The notes under the pieces: generated by a model
Told to the model about the DNA's origin: nothing
Database searches by the model: none
Seen by the model: only the letters and a program-made list of their open reading frames with translations
Program-made: the position numbers and the translations under genes
Shown: piece by piece, positions 37,353-45,881 of the stretch
Position numbering within the stretch: the first letter of the stretch is position 1
Layout of the letters: every line of letters begins with the position of its first letter
Source of the DNA: Tectiglobus diatomicola
GTDB taxonomy: Bacteria; Pseudomonadota; Alphaproteobacteria; Rhizobiales; Hyphomicrobiaceae
Direction of reading: 5' to 3'
Assembly (NCBI GenBank): GCA_039583345.1
Contig: JAZDSJ010000006.1
Location: 1-64,000, forward strand
DNA length: 64,000 nt

Positions 37353-38348
37353 TCAAATAGAAGCCTCTACACGCGCCTTGGCCGCATCTATCCAATTTGC
37401 AGTAGTCTCATCACCTGATAATTTCAGATGAGTATCGAGGGCAGAAATACTAGCATCGTCAAGATCGGCGATCTGCCAAAAATGGAAAACACCAGCGTCA
37501 TTTAGCGCCTGCTCCAAGCGCGGTGAAATGGCGTCAATAAGTTTGAGATCATCAGGCTCTCCTCTTGGAGCCTCAATACCATCATATCCCAAAACTTTAC
37601 CGTCAACCTTCTCTTCTAACAGTGGCTCTTCTAATTCACCAATGTCGACACCAGCATTCACAGATGAACGCTCAATACCATCGATCGCCGCGCGAGCAAT
37701 TAAATCACAATACAGCGTCACTGCCCGCCCAGCGTCGTCATTGCCAGGAATTGGAAAATCTATACCATCAGGATCGCAGTTGCTATCTACAACAGCAATA
37801 ATAGGTATTTTTAATTTTCGCGCTTCAGCTATTGCAATAGACTCTTTATTGGTGTCAACCACAAAAAGAAGATCAGGCGTACCACCCATCTCTTTTATAC
37901 CGCCAAGAGACTGATTAAGTTTATCACGCTCACGATTGATATTTAAAATTTCTTTTTTTGTCCTGCCAAGACCTTCACCCTCTAAAATTTCCTCGAGCTG
38001 ACGTAGGCGACGTATTGACAAAGAAATGGTTTTCCAATTTGTTAAGGTGCCACCTAGCCAGCGATGGTTAATAAAATATTGAGCGGATCTTGCAGCAGCA
38101 TCAGCTATAGAATCTGCTGCCTGTCGTTTTGTTCCAACGAACAAAACACGACCACCCCGAGCTACAGTGTCAGAAACTTTAACAAGCGCTTGATGCAATA
38201 AAGGTGTGGTTTGAGTTAAGTCTAAAATGTGAATGTTGTTTCTTGTTCCATAGATATAGGGCGCCATCTTAGGATTCCAGCGATGACTCTGGTGCCCGAA
38301 GTGAACTCCGGCTTCTAAAAGTTGACGCAACGCAAAGGTTGGTAGCAT
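37353..38348 (-). CDS. rpsB: 30S ribosomal protein uS2 with C-terminal extension
   Basis: 331 residues, about 75-90 longer than usual S2. Residues 1-225 are normal S2 (AGVHFGHQSHRWNPKM, FVGTKRQA, INHRWLGGTLTNW and F-P-I-P-G-N-D-D-A). A linker of acidic residues follows. Residues 266-331 form a compact helix-hairpin-helix-like domain (DDLKLIDAISPRLEQAL, GVFHFWQIADL). Similar tails occur on S2 of Rhodospirillales, to my knowledge. Its function is unknown. The leader upstream is GC-rich and structured. Confidence 0.95.
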   Translation of the reverse strand: MLPTFALRQLLEAGVHFGHQSHRWNPKMAPYIYGTRNNIHILDLTQTTPLLHQALVKVSDTVARGGRVLFVGTKRQAADSIADAAARSAQYFINHRWLGGTLTNWKTISLSIRRLRQLEEILEGEGLGRTKKEILNINRERDKLNQSLGGIKEMGGTPDLLFVVDTNKESIAIAEARKLKIPIIAVVDSNCDPDGIDFPIPGNDDAGRAVTLYCDLIARAAIDGIERSSVNAGVDIGELEEPLLEEKVDGKVLGYDGIEAPRGEPDDLKLIDAISPRLEQALNDAGVFHFWQIADLDDASISALDTHLKLSGDETTANWIDAAKARVEASI

Positions 38349-38440
38349 AAATTTATCCTTTTCCGGTTATTCCGCCACGATTACGTGAGATCTACTGGTC
38401 CAGCCCAGATCGACCACCGGAGTGCATCTAAAACAGAAAA
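38349..38440 (-). promoter_or_regulatory. structured 5' leader of rpsB
   Basis: The 90 bp upstream of rpsB are richer in G+C than the surrounding intergenic DNA. They hold a perfect CACG-loop-CGTG hairpin (38376-38387) and a second one with CTGG/CCAG and flanking GAT/ATC pairs (38389-38411). S2 represses its own operon through the leader in gammaproteobacteria, so this may be a functional analogue. No known motif could be matched by eye. Confidence 0.4.
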
Positions 38441-39051
38441 TATTAGCGCAATAATCGTGTGTGGTGTGTGTTTTATTAAATACTACAGAGGCATATTAAA
38501 TATCAAGCAAAAAAAATTAAATAATAATCAACAAACATTTTTGAAGAATTTAATGCTTCTCTTGCTAGGAGCTGTAAAATTAATAACGACTCTACTTAAT
38601 TATTAAAGTTCAGCTTTAAATACTACAATTACTTGTTGAGATTGTATGTAAAAGCATACTAATCTACACTACTTCCATTTTACATGGTTAGTACATTAAT
38701 CAAAAAAACAAACAGGAATGTTAAATAATAATGTTAAATTTTCTGCAAGTGACGCCTTTACTAATCTTAGAAACGCAGAATAGATTAATAACATTGACAT
38801 TATAAGGTATAGGTAACACTACGGATGTATCAATTCACATCATGGAATTATGTAAAATTCATTAAAAATCAATAAAATTTTTTCGACTTTTAAACACTAC
38901 TTAAATTGACGTCCAGTGTTATTAACAATCTGCCGAGGCCTTTATGTACTATTCACTTAGATTATTGCCTGTCGCCGATTATTGTAGTGTTGCCATAACT
39001 TAATCTTGCACATAAAAATTTTTAATACTTAATCAGGCTTGAAATCGACAT
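38441..39051. other. divergent intergenic region between rpsB and lolC
   Basis: About 0.6 kb, AT-rich, with no gene I can support. proS often precedes lolC in alphaproteobacteria and is not here. Promoters for rpsB and lolC must lie in it. Confidence 0.5.
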
Positions 39052-40326
39052 ATGTTCAAAATGAAAAATACTTTTCCCTTTGCTCCATTTGAATGGATGC
39101 TTGCAACACGCTATTTACGTGCACGCAGAAAAGAAGGTTTTATTTCGGTTATCGCAGGTTTTTCTTTTGTCGGTATAACTCTTGGTGTTGCAACGTTAAT
39201 CATTGTCATGGCTGTCATGAACGGCTTTCGAAATCAATTACTAGACAAAATCCTAGGTCTTAATGGTCACGCAATAGTACATAAAGCCATTGGAAGCGAT
39301 CCATTTAACAAATATGAAGAGATTTCTACTAAGCTAGAACTTATAAATGGAATTAAACACGCAATCCCCTTGATCGAAGGTCAAGTTTTATTTTCTGGAC
39401 CACGCCAAGCACGAGGTGGTTTTGTACGTGGCATAACTGAGAAAGGCATGCGTTCATTACCTCTAATATCAAGAAAAATCATTTCAGGAGAAATCCACAA
39501 CTTTGATGATCAACGCGGTATTGCTGTCGGCGTTCGTCTTGCCAATGACTTAGGTGTATCACTTGGTGATGTAATTACAATCATATCTCCAAGGGGATCC
39601 TCAACACCATTTGGAAATGTTCCGCGGACTAAACCTTATCGCATAAAAGCTATATTTGAACTTGGAATGTCGGAGTATGACCGAACAATGGTGTTTATGC
39701 CAATGGCAGAAGCCCAGCGTTACTTTTCAAAAAAATCAAGGATTGATCTAATTGAAGTGATCACAGAGAATCCAGACAATATAAATGAGTATATAATAGC
39801 AATGAAAAATACTCTCGGTAAAAATTATGGTTTTGTGAGCTGGAAAGATCGCAATAGGGTATTTTTTACAGTACTGGAAGTAGAACGCACGGTTATGTTC
39901 ATTATTTTATCATTGATCATCCTAGTAGCCGCATTAAATATCATTTCTGGCATCATGATGCTGGTAAAAGATAAAAGTAGAGACATCGCGATACTGCGTA
40001 CCATGGGAGCAACAAAACATGCTATCATGCGAATATTTCTTATTACTGGTGCTTCTATTGGAGTAGTTGGGACAATATCAGGGCTTATACTTGGCATTAC
40101 ATTTTGTTTAAATATCGATTATATCCGTCAATTGATACAGAAAATGACCGGAACAACACTTATGGATCCTAATGTCTATTATCTTACGCAATTACCCGCG
40201 GAAATTAATATCCATGAAACAATTACTATTGTGATGATGGCTCTTACATTATCTGTTCTTGCAACTCTTTATCCCTCATGGAGAGCTTCTAAACTAGATC
40301 CAATAGAAGCTTTGCGCTATGAGTAA
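39052..40326 (+). CDS. lolC: lipoprotein-releasing ABC transporter permease LolC/LolE
   Basis: 424 residues. An N-terminal membrane helix (about 30-56) and a large periplasmic domain are followed by three C-terminal helices (about 280-310, 325-350, 380-405). The motif R-D-I-A-I-L-R-T-M-G-A near 310 and the C-terminal L-Y-P-S-W-R-A-S-x-L-D-P-I-E-A-L-R-Y-E are typical of LolC/E. It extracts outer-membrane lipoproteins with LolD and LolA. A single permease gene (LolC-type homodimer) is usual in alphaproteobacteria. The stop overlaps lolD by 8 bp. Confidence 0.94.
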   Translation: MFKMKNTFPFAPFEWMLATRYLRARRKEGFISVIAGFSFVGITLGVATLIIVMAVMNGFRNQLLDKILGLNGHAIVHKAIGSDPFNKYEEISTKLELINGIKHAIPLIEGQVLFSGPRQARGGFVRGITEKGMRSLPLISRKIISGEIHNFDDQRGIAVGVRLANDLGVSLGDVITIISPRGSSTPFGNVPRTKPYRIKAIFELGMSEYDRTMVFMPMAEAQRYFSKKSRIDLIEVITENPDNINEYIIAMKNTLGKNYGFVSWKDRNRVFFTVLEVERTVMFIILSLIILVAALNIISGIMMLVKDKSRDIAILRTMGATKHAIMRIFLITGASIGVVGTISGLILGITFCLNIDYIRQLIQKMTGTTLMDPNVYYLTQLPAEINIHETITIVMMALTLSVLATLYPSWRASKLDPIEALRYE

Positions 40327-41020
40327 AGTCCTACATACACAACCTATAGCTCAGCTTATTGATTTACACCGTTCATTTAAACAAGGTGCCAAAACGATTA
40401 AAATACTCAACGGTGTCAGTGCTAACCTGTACTCCGGTCAAGCTGTTGCATTGGTTGGTCCATCCGGATCCGGCAAATCAACTCTTTTACACATTGCTGG
40501 TCTGTTAGAGACACCTGATTGCGGACGGGTTATATTTCAAGGAGAGAACTGTTCGCGTATGAATGATAACAATCGTACGCGTATACGTCGTAATCTATTA
40601 GGTTTTATTTATCAGTTTCATCAGCTGTTACCTGAATTTTCAGCACTAGAAAATGTTATCATTCCACAAATGATCCAGGGTAAAAGTTACAAGGCTGCGA
40701 CTAATCACGCTCGTGAATTACTAAAGATGCTTGGGTTAGCGGCACGCATGGACCATCGCCCGGCAGAGCTGTCCGGTGGGGAACAACAGCGCGCTGCAAT
40801 AGCACGTGGACTGGCAAATTCGCCGCGCTTAATTTTAGCTGATGAGCCTACTGGAAATCTCGATCCCGATACTTCTGAACGTGTATTTCAAGACCTTATG
40901 GATCTAATTGAACATACTAACGTCGCTGCTTTAATCGCTACCCATAATATCGAACTTGCAAATCGTATGCACCGAATTTTCAAGCTTGAAAGTGGGCATA
41001 TGACAGAATTGGAAAGCTGA
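40319..41020 (+). CDS. lolD: lipoprotein-releasing ABC transporter ATPase LolD
   Basis: 233 residues. Walker A is GPSGSGKS at 47-54, the signature LSGGEQQR lies near 147, and Walker B is LILADEPTGNLD. It powers LolC for release of lipoproteins to LolA. The start overlaps lolC by 8 bp, showing translational coupling. dnaE follows 99 bp later. Confidence 0.96.
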   Translation: MSKVLHTQPIAQLIDLHRSFKQGAKTIKILNGVSANLYSGQAVALVGPSGSGKSTLLHIAGLLETPDCGRVIFQGENCSRMNDNNRTRIRRNLLGFIYQFHQLLPEFSALENVIIPQMIQGKSYKAATNHARELLKMLGLAARMDHRPAELSGGEQQRAAIARGLANSPRLILADEPTGNLDPDTSERVFQDLMDLIEHTNVAALIATHNIELANRMHRIFKLESGHMTELES

Positions 41021-41119
41021 CACCTGGATGGTTTAAATTGTTAATAGTTTCATACTGTGTACAAAGCATATATGTTGTTCGCAGCTTTACCCAGTTCAAA
41101 GTAGGCAAATATTGCAAAC

Positions 41120-44100
41120 ATGATAATTGAAAATTCTATTACAGTTGAAAATCCAGTTCCAAATACAACACCTAAATACGTTCACCTGCGCGTTCACTCC
41201 TCGTACTCTCTTTTGGAGGGTGCTTTACCGATAGCTAAACTTGCTAGGCTTTCTGTAAAAAATGGATTTCCAGCAATAGCCTTGACAGATCGTAACAATT
41301 TATTTGGCATTTTAGAATTTTCCTACAAACTAGCAGAAGAAGGCATACAACCTATTGCCGGGTTGACACTCTGTATTGATTTCGCAGATCAACATCTCGA
41401 TCAGCGAACTAGCGCCGCGCGGCCTCTAACCTATCCATCTATTGCTTTGCTTGCAATGAGTGGGTTAGGCTATGTTAACCTAATGAAGCTATCAAGCTAT
41501 GCTTTTTTTGATCCTCTAGAACACCAGCCTACTCATGTTCATATTGATCGTCTAGTAGACCATAAAGAGGGACTAATCGTTCTAACTGGAGGCCCGGATG
41601 GACCTATTAACGAAAAATTAAGAGTCGCTGACAATCGAAAAGCTACGGAACGTTTGCTTAAATTAACTGATATATTTCGAGATTGTTTGTATGTCGAGAT
41701 ACAACGTCACAATCTCATTGATGAAAACCTTGTAGAGCCTCACTTGCTAAATCTCGCATACGATCACGAATTACCAATTGTAGCAACTAATCAATGTTAC
41801 TTCGAAAAACGTGAGGATTACGAAGCTCACGATGCGCTAATTTGTATTGCAGATGGACGTTATATTGTTGAAGAAGATCGTAGACGCCTTACGCCAGAAC
41901 ATAGTTTCAAATCTGAACCGGATATGATTAAACTATTTTCTGATTTACCTGAGGCTCTAGATAACACAATTGAGATTGCACAGAGATGTCATTATCGGCC
42001 ATTAGGTCGACCACCTATTTTACCTAAGTATATTTCGGTAAAAATAGATACTAGCACCAATGAACAAATTTCTCTTGAGGCTAGAGAGCTTTCACTTCAG
42101 GCAATAGATGGACTAAACAAACGACTTGCTAATTCGCCTATTGCATCAGGCTTTAACAGAAAAGATTACTATGAACGGTTAGAGTTCGAGCTTGATATTA
42201 TTACGCGTATGAAATTTCCAGGTTACTTCTTAATCGTATCAGATTTCATAAAATGGTCTAAGGAAAACAATATTCCGGTAGGTCCAGGAAGAGGGTCCGG
42301 CGCGGGTTCTTTGGTGGCCTGGTCTCTAACCATAACTGAACTTGACCCTTTACGTTTTGGTTTACTGTTTGAGCGCTTTCTTAATCCAGAACGTGTTTCT
42401 ATGCCTGATTTTGATATTGACTTTTGTCAAGACCGTCGTGACGAAGTCATTCAATATGTCCAACAAAAATACGGTCAAGATCGTGTTGCGCAAATTATTA
42501 CTCATGGAAAATTGCAAGCTCGTGCAGTATTGCGCGATGTAGGTCGCGTACTTCAAATGCCCTATGGGCAGGTTGATAAACTCTGCAAGCTGGTACCTAA
42601 TAATCCTGCCAATCCTGTAACACTTGAAGAAGCGATTTGCCAAGAACCGAGACTTCAGAATGCGAGTGATGAACAACCTATTGTTAAACATTTGCTTGAA
42701 ATAGCACAGAAGCTTGAAGGTCTTTATCGTCATGCTTCTACTCATGCTGCAGGTCTTGTCATTAGTGACCGCCCACTCAGTGAACTAGTCCCGATTTATC
42801 GCGACCCGAAATCAAATTTTCCAATTACACAATTTAATTGGAAATTAGTTGAAGTTGCTGGATTAGTGAAATTCGATTTTCTTGGCCTAAAAACCTTAAC
42901 TGTCCTTCAAAAAACTGTTCAATTGATTAAACGCGGACGAAATATTGAGGTCAATCTCGGATCCCTGTCATTAGACGATAAACCTACTTACGAGCTTCTT
43001 TCGAATGCTGATACAGTAGGTGTTTTCCAACTTGAATCAACCGGAATGAGAGAAAGCCTAAGGCGTCTCAAACCTGACAGATTTGAAGATATTATCGCAA
43101 TGGTTGCTCTATACCGTCCAGGTCCGATGGATAATATTCCGAGTTATATCAACCGTAAGCATGGTGTAGAGGCTGTAGACTATTTTCATCCTATGCTTGA
43201 GAATATCCTCAAAGAAACTTACGGCGTAATTATTTATCAAGAACAAGTAATGCAGATTGCTCAGGTCATGGGAGGATATTCACTTGGCAAAGCTGATGTT
43301 CTACGTCGCGCTATGGGAAAGAAAGATAAAGCCGCTATGGCTGAACAACAAGCGTCGTTTGTCAAAGGGGCTGTTACAAACGGGGTTGAGGAGAAGGACG
43401 CAGTCGAGATTTTTAATTTGGTGGATAAATTTGCAGGCTATGGTTTCAACAAGTCCCACGCAGCAGCGTATGCGTTAATTAGTTATCATACAGCCTACCT
43501 CAAAGCAAATTTCCGTGAAGAATTTATTGCAGCTTCTATGACGCTTGAGATGGGTAATACAGACAAACTATCAATATTAGTAGCTGAAGCACGAAAAAGT
43601 GATATATCTGTTTTATCACCATGTGTGAATAATTCTGAAGTTGACTTTCTTGCAGAACCGTCCAGTTGTGATGGTAATAGAGGGGCTATTCGTTATTCAC
43701 TAGCAGCACTTAAAAACATCGGTATCGGAGCAGTAGATGCCATCGTTAAAGAACGTAAAAATGGGGGGGTGTACGATGATCTATCAGACTTTGCAAGACG
43801 TCTTGAACATAAACTCCTCAACCGTCGCAATTTGGAAACATTAGCGGCTGCAGGTGCCTTTGAAAGCTTACACACTGATCGCGCTCAAGTATATGGAAAT
43901 ACCGAACAAATCTTGGCACTCTCTAATCGACTAGCATCTGATCAGGCAAATGGGATTTGCGACCTTTTTTGTAGCAGTGGAAGCACCTTAAATCAACCTA
44001 CACTCGATATGCGTATAGTAAAACGTTGGACACCAATAGAACATCTTGAAAAAGAGTTTGATTCAATAGGTTTCTATTTATCTGGACATCCGCTGGACGA

Positions 44101-44677
44101 ATATAAAAGTGCACTGAATGAACTTGGTATTAAGACTTGGTCTGATTTTGAAAAATTAGTTAAACATGGTCCAAAATCTGATCGCCTTGCGGGCATAGTT
44201 GTCTCAGCTCGCGAAAAAAAGTCAACACGTGGTAATAGCTTCGCTTTTGTTATATTTTCAGATATGACGGGACAATTCGAGGGAGTTATTTTTTCTGATT
44301 TATTGCATGCTTCCCGACACCTTTTGGAGGTAGGTAAAGCGATTATCATTGGTGTTGAAGCCGAGGTTGAAGACAATTCTATTAAAATGCGTATAAAGTC
44401 ATTGGAGGCACTCGACACTGTCTTAAGCACAATTCAGCGCATGTTACGGCTGGAATTTGAACAAAAAGCCTTAGCTGATAGTAAAGGTAGAATTATTCTT
44501 AATGATATGCAAAGTTATCTCAAACCAGGTAGTGGCCAGATAAGAATTGCTCTAACACTTGAGGAGCAGGGCCGTGTTTGTGAACTTACACTGAGGGGAC
44601 GTTATGATACTGGCCCGCAGGCTCGTGGAGCTTTTAGTACATTACCCGGTCTAATATCTATCGAAGAACTTCACTAA
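41120..44677 (+). CDS. dnaE: DNA polymerase III alpha subunit
   Basis: 1185 residues, normal size. The N-terminal PHP domain starts with HLRVHSSYSLLEGA. The palm has GPGRGSGAGSLVAW and the catalytic aspartates in MPDFDIDFCQDRR (about 427-438). The FNKSHAAAYA segment, the helix-hairpin-helix region and the OB-fold near 1000 follow. It is the replicative polymerase. Order lolC-lolD-dnaE is conserved in alphaproteobacteria. Confidence 0.98.
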   Translation: MIIENSITVENPVPNTTPKYVHLRVHSSYSLLEGALPIAKLARLSVKNGFPAIALTDRNNLFGILEFSYKLAEEGIQPIAGLTLCIDFADQHLDQRTSAARPLTYPSIALLAMSGLGYVNLMKLSSYAFFDPLEHQPTHVHIDRLVDHKEGLIVLTGGPDGPINEKLRVADNRKATERLLKLTDIFRDCLYVEIQRHNLIDENLVEPHLLNLAYDHELPIVATNQCYFEKREDYEAHDALICIADGRYIVEEDRRRLTPEHSFKSEPDMIKLFSDLPEALDNTIEIAQRCHYRPLGRPPILPKYISVKIDTSTNEQISLEARELSLQAIDGLNKRLANSPIASGFNRKDYYERLEFELDIITRMKFPGYFLIVSDFIKWSKENNIPVGPGRGSGAGSLVAWSLTITELDPLRFGLLFERFLNPERVSMPDFDIDFCQDRRDEVIQYVQQKYGQDRVAQIITHGKLQARAVLRDVGRVLQMPYGQVDKLCKLVPNNPANPVTLEEAICQEPRLQNASDEQPIVKHLLEIAQKLEGLYRHASTHAAGLVISDRPLSELVPIYRDPKSNFPITQFNWKLVEVAGLVKFDFLGLKTLTVLQKTVQLIKRGRNIEVNLGSLSLDDKPTYELLSNADTVGVFQLESTGMRESLRRLKPDRFEDIIAMVALYRPGPMDNIPSYINRKHGVEAVDYFHPMLENILKETYGVIIYQEQVMQIAQVMGGYSLGKADVLRRAMGKKDKAAMAEQQASFVKGAVTNGVEEKDAVEIFNLVDKFAGYGFNKSHAAAYALISYHTAYLKANFREEFIAASMTLEMGNTDKLSILVAEARKSDISVLSPCVNNSEVDFLAEPSSCDGNRGAIRYSLAALKNIGIGAVDAIVKERKNGGVYDDLSDFARRLEHKLLNRRNLETLAAAGAFESLHTDRAQVYGNTEQILALSNRLASDQANGICDLFCSSGSTLNQPTLDMRIVKRWTPIEHLEKEFDSIGFYLSGHPLDEYKSALNELGIKTWSDFEKLVKHGPKSDRLAGIVVSAREKKSTRGNSFAFVIFSDMTGQFEGVIFSDLLHASRHLLEVGKAIIIGVEAEVEDNSIKMRIKSLEALDTVLSTIQRMLRLEFEQKALADSKGRIILNDMQSYLKPGSGQIRIALTLEEQGRVCELTLRGRYDTGPQARGAFSTLPGLISIEELH

Positions 44678-45122
44678 ACTAGATATCTAGCTTACGAAAG
44701 TTAGAACTTCTCAGCCGCAAAACTGATAATAAATCGGATCAAATCTTATGATTTCATATGATGATTCTAACAATTTTAATAATTTACAACACAGCTAAGC
44801 ACTACTAATAAGATTGGCTACAAAGCTCAGAAATTGGTGGAAGTAACACGTGCAAAAAAGTAGTAATGTGATTGTAAAGTATCATTAATTATCATTGGTC
44901 ACATTCGGTGAAACATAAAGGTTAACTTAGGTCTTAAGTTAGGTAATCTAACAACGTGTAGATGTAACTTATAAATATTTTTTACAATCTTCTTCGTAAG
45001 ATAAATCAAAACAATTCAGTATATATTTATATGGACCTAATCATGCATATAAAAGCTACTAATAGTAAACTGAAAGAAACACTTTAGCTCCATGTAAAAA
45101 TCTATAACAACAAATAGGATTT
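44678..45122. other. intergenic region without recognisable gene
   Basis: 445 bp after dnaE. No gene, tRNA or strong terminator seen. AT-rich. It may hold the promoter of the small ORF at 45123. Confidence 0.5.
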
Positions 45123-45374
45123 ATGATGTCCAAAATCGAAAAAAAATCATCCGAACACGATGTGTCCTTTTATGAGGTTTACGAGATGGGCTACCAGCAC
45201 GCGTGCCAAAAAATGCAATTATGGCTACAACAAAACTCTTGCTTAGTACAAGAATTTAGGTCTGATAACACTGACTTTGATACTGGTAAATTATCAGCTT
45301 TCCAAGCTTTAGATGGGCATCTGGTATCAGTTATCATTCCAGAGGGTAAAAAATCAAAGGATTTTAAAAGCTAA
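45123..45374 (+). CDS. small hypothetical protein, 83 aa
   Basis: 83 residues, no family recognised. AGGA lies 3-4 nt before two tandem ATG codons (45123, 45126), so the spacing is short for the first and better for the second. The composition is mixed and soluble, with no signal or membrane helix. A degenerate tRNA-like element follows 6 bp after the stop. Coding status rests only on the ribosome-binding site and the open frame in an AT-rich background. Confidence 0.4.
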   Translation: MMSKIEKKSSEHDVSFYEVYEMGYQHACQKMQLWLQQNSCLVQEFRSDNTDFDTGKLSAFQALDGHLVSVIIPEGKKSKDFKS

Positions 45375-45380
45375 AAATAT

Positions 45381-45457
45381 GAGCATCTGTAGCTTAAGAA
45401 AATTTAAGCGCTTGGTATTTCATCAGGAGATGCAGGTTAAATCCTGCCAGATGCTCA
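45381..45457 (+). ncRNA. tRNA-like cloverleaf with 9-bp acceptor stem
   Basis: A 77-nt element folds into a full cloverleaf. The acceptor is GAGCATCTG/CAGATGCTC (9 bp). The D-arm is GCTTAA/TTAAGC (6 bp, loop GAAAAT). The anticodon stem is CTTGG/TCAGG with two wobble pairs, and its 7-nt loop is TATTTCA. A 4-nt variable loop and T-arm GCAGG/CCTGC (6-nt loop TTAAAT) follow. Position 33 is A, not U. The D-loop lacks GG and the T-loop lacks C56, so the usual elbow contacts are gone. The would-be anticodon is TTT. No CCA is encoded. It could be a decayed tRNA, an unusual tRNA, or another RNA. Confidence 0.45.
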
Positions 45458-45881
45458 AAATTATTTTAATATCAATGCAAAATAACAGAGTGAAGTAATA
45501 TTTGATGAAGGTAGCAAATTTAGAACTAAATAGCCATGCACAGCTAAAACCTAGCGATTTTAAAAACATATATGCATTACTTTATTTTAAATTCATCAGA
45601 TTACAATTACTAATTTAAAAAATATTGGTGTTAAGACGATGGGGTTCAAATTACACGTTGTGATTTACTGATAATTTAGATGTTATGAAAATGTGCATTA
45701 TTAGCATAAGTGTATGGTATGTACCTTCTAATACATTACTATAGATTATGATTTATTGATTACATAGTATCTTGTTTGTAAACAAACACCTGAGGTTTCA
45801 ATTAAGTGAACTAAAAATCGAAGCATTACTCCCACTGACGGTGTATTAATTTATTAAAGTATTACGATTTTTATGGAAATC
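45458..45881. other. intergenic region without recognisable gene
   Basis: About 0.4 kb of AT-rich sequence between the tRNA-like element and the polA stop. I see no gene or terminator that I can support. Confidence 0.5.

Noticed and set aside
45381..45457. Selenocysteine tRNA
   Set aside because: The 9-bp acceptor and long D-stem recall it, but the anticodon TCA cannot be placed in a paired stem-loop and the long variable arm is absent.
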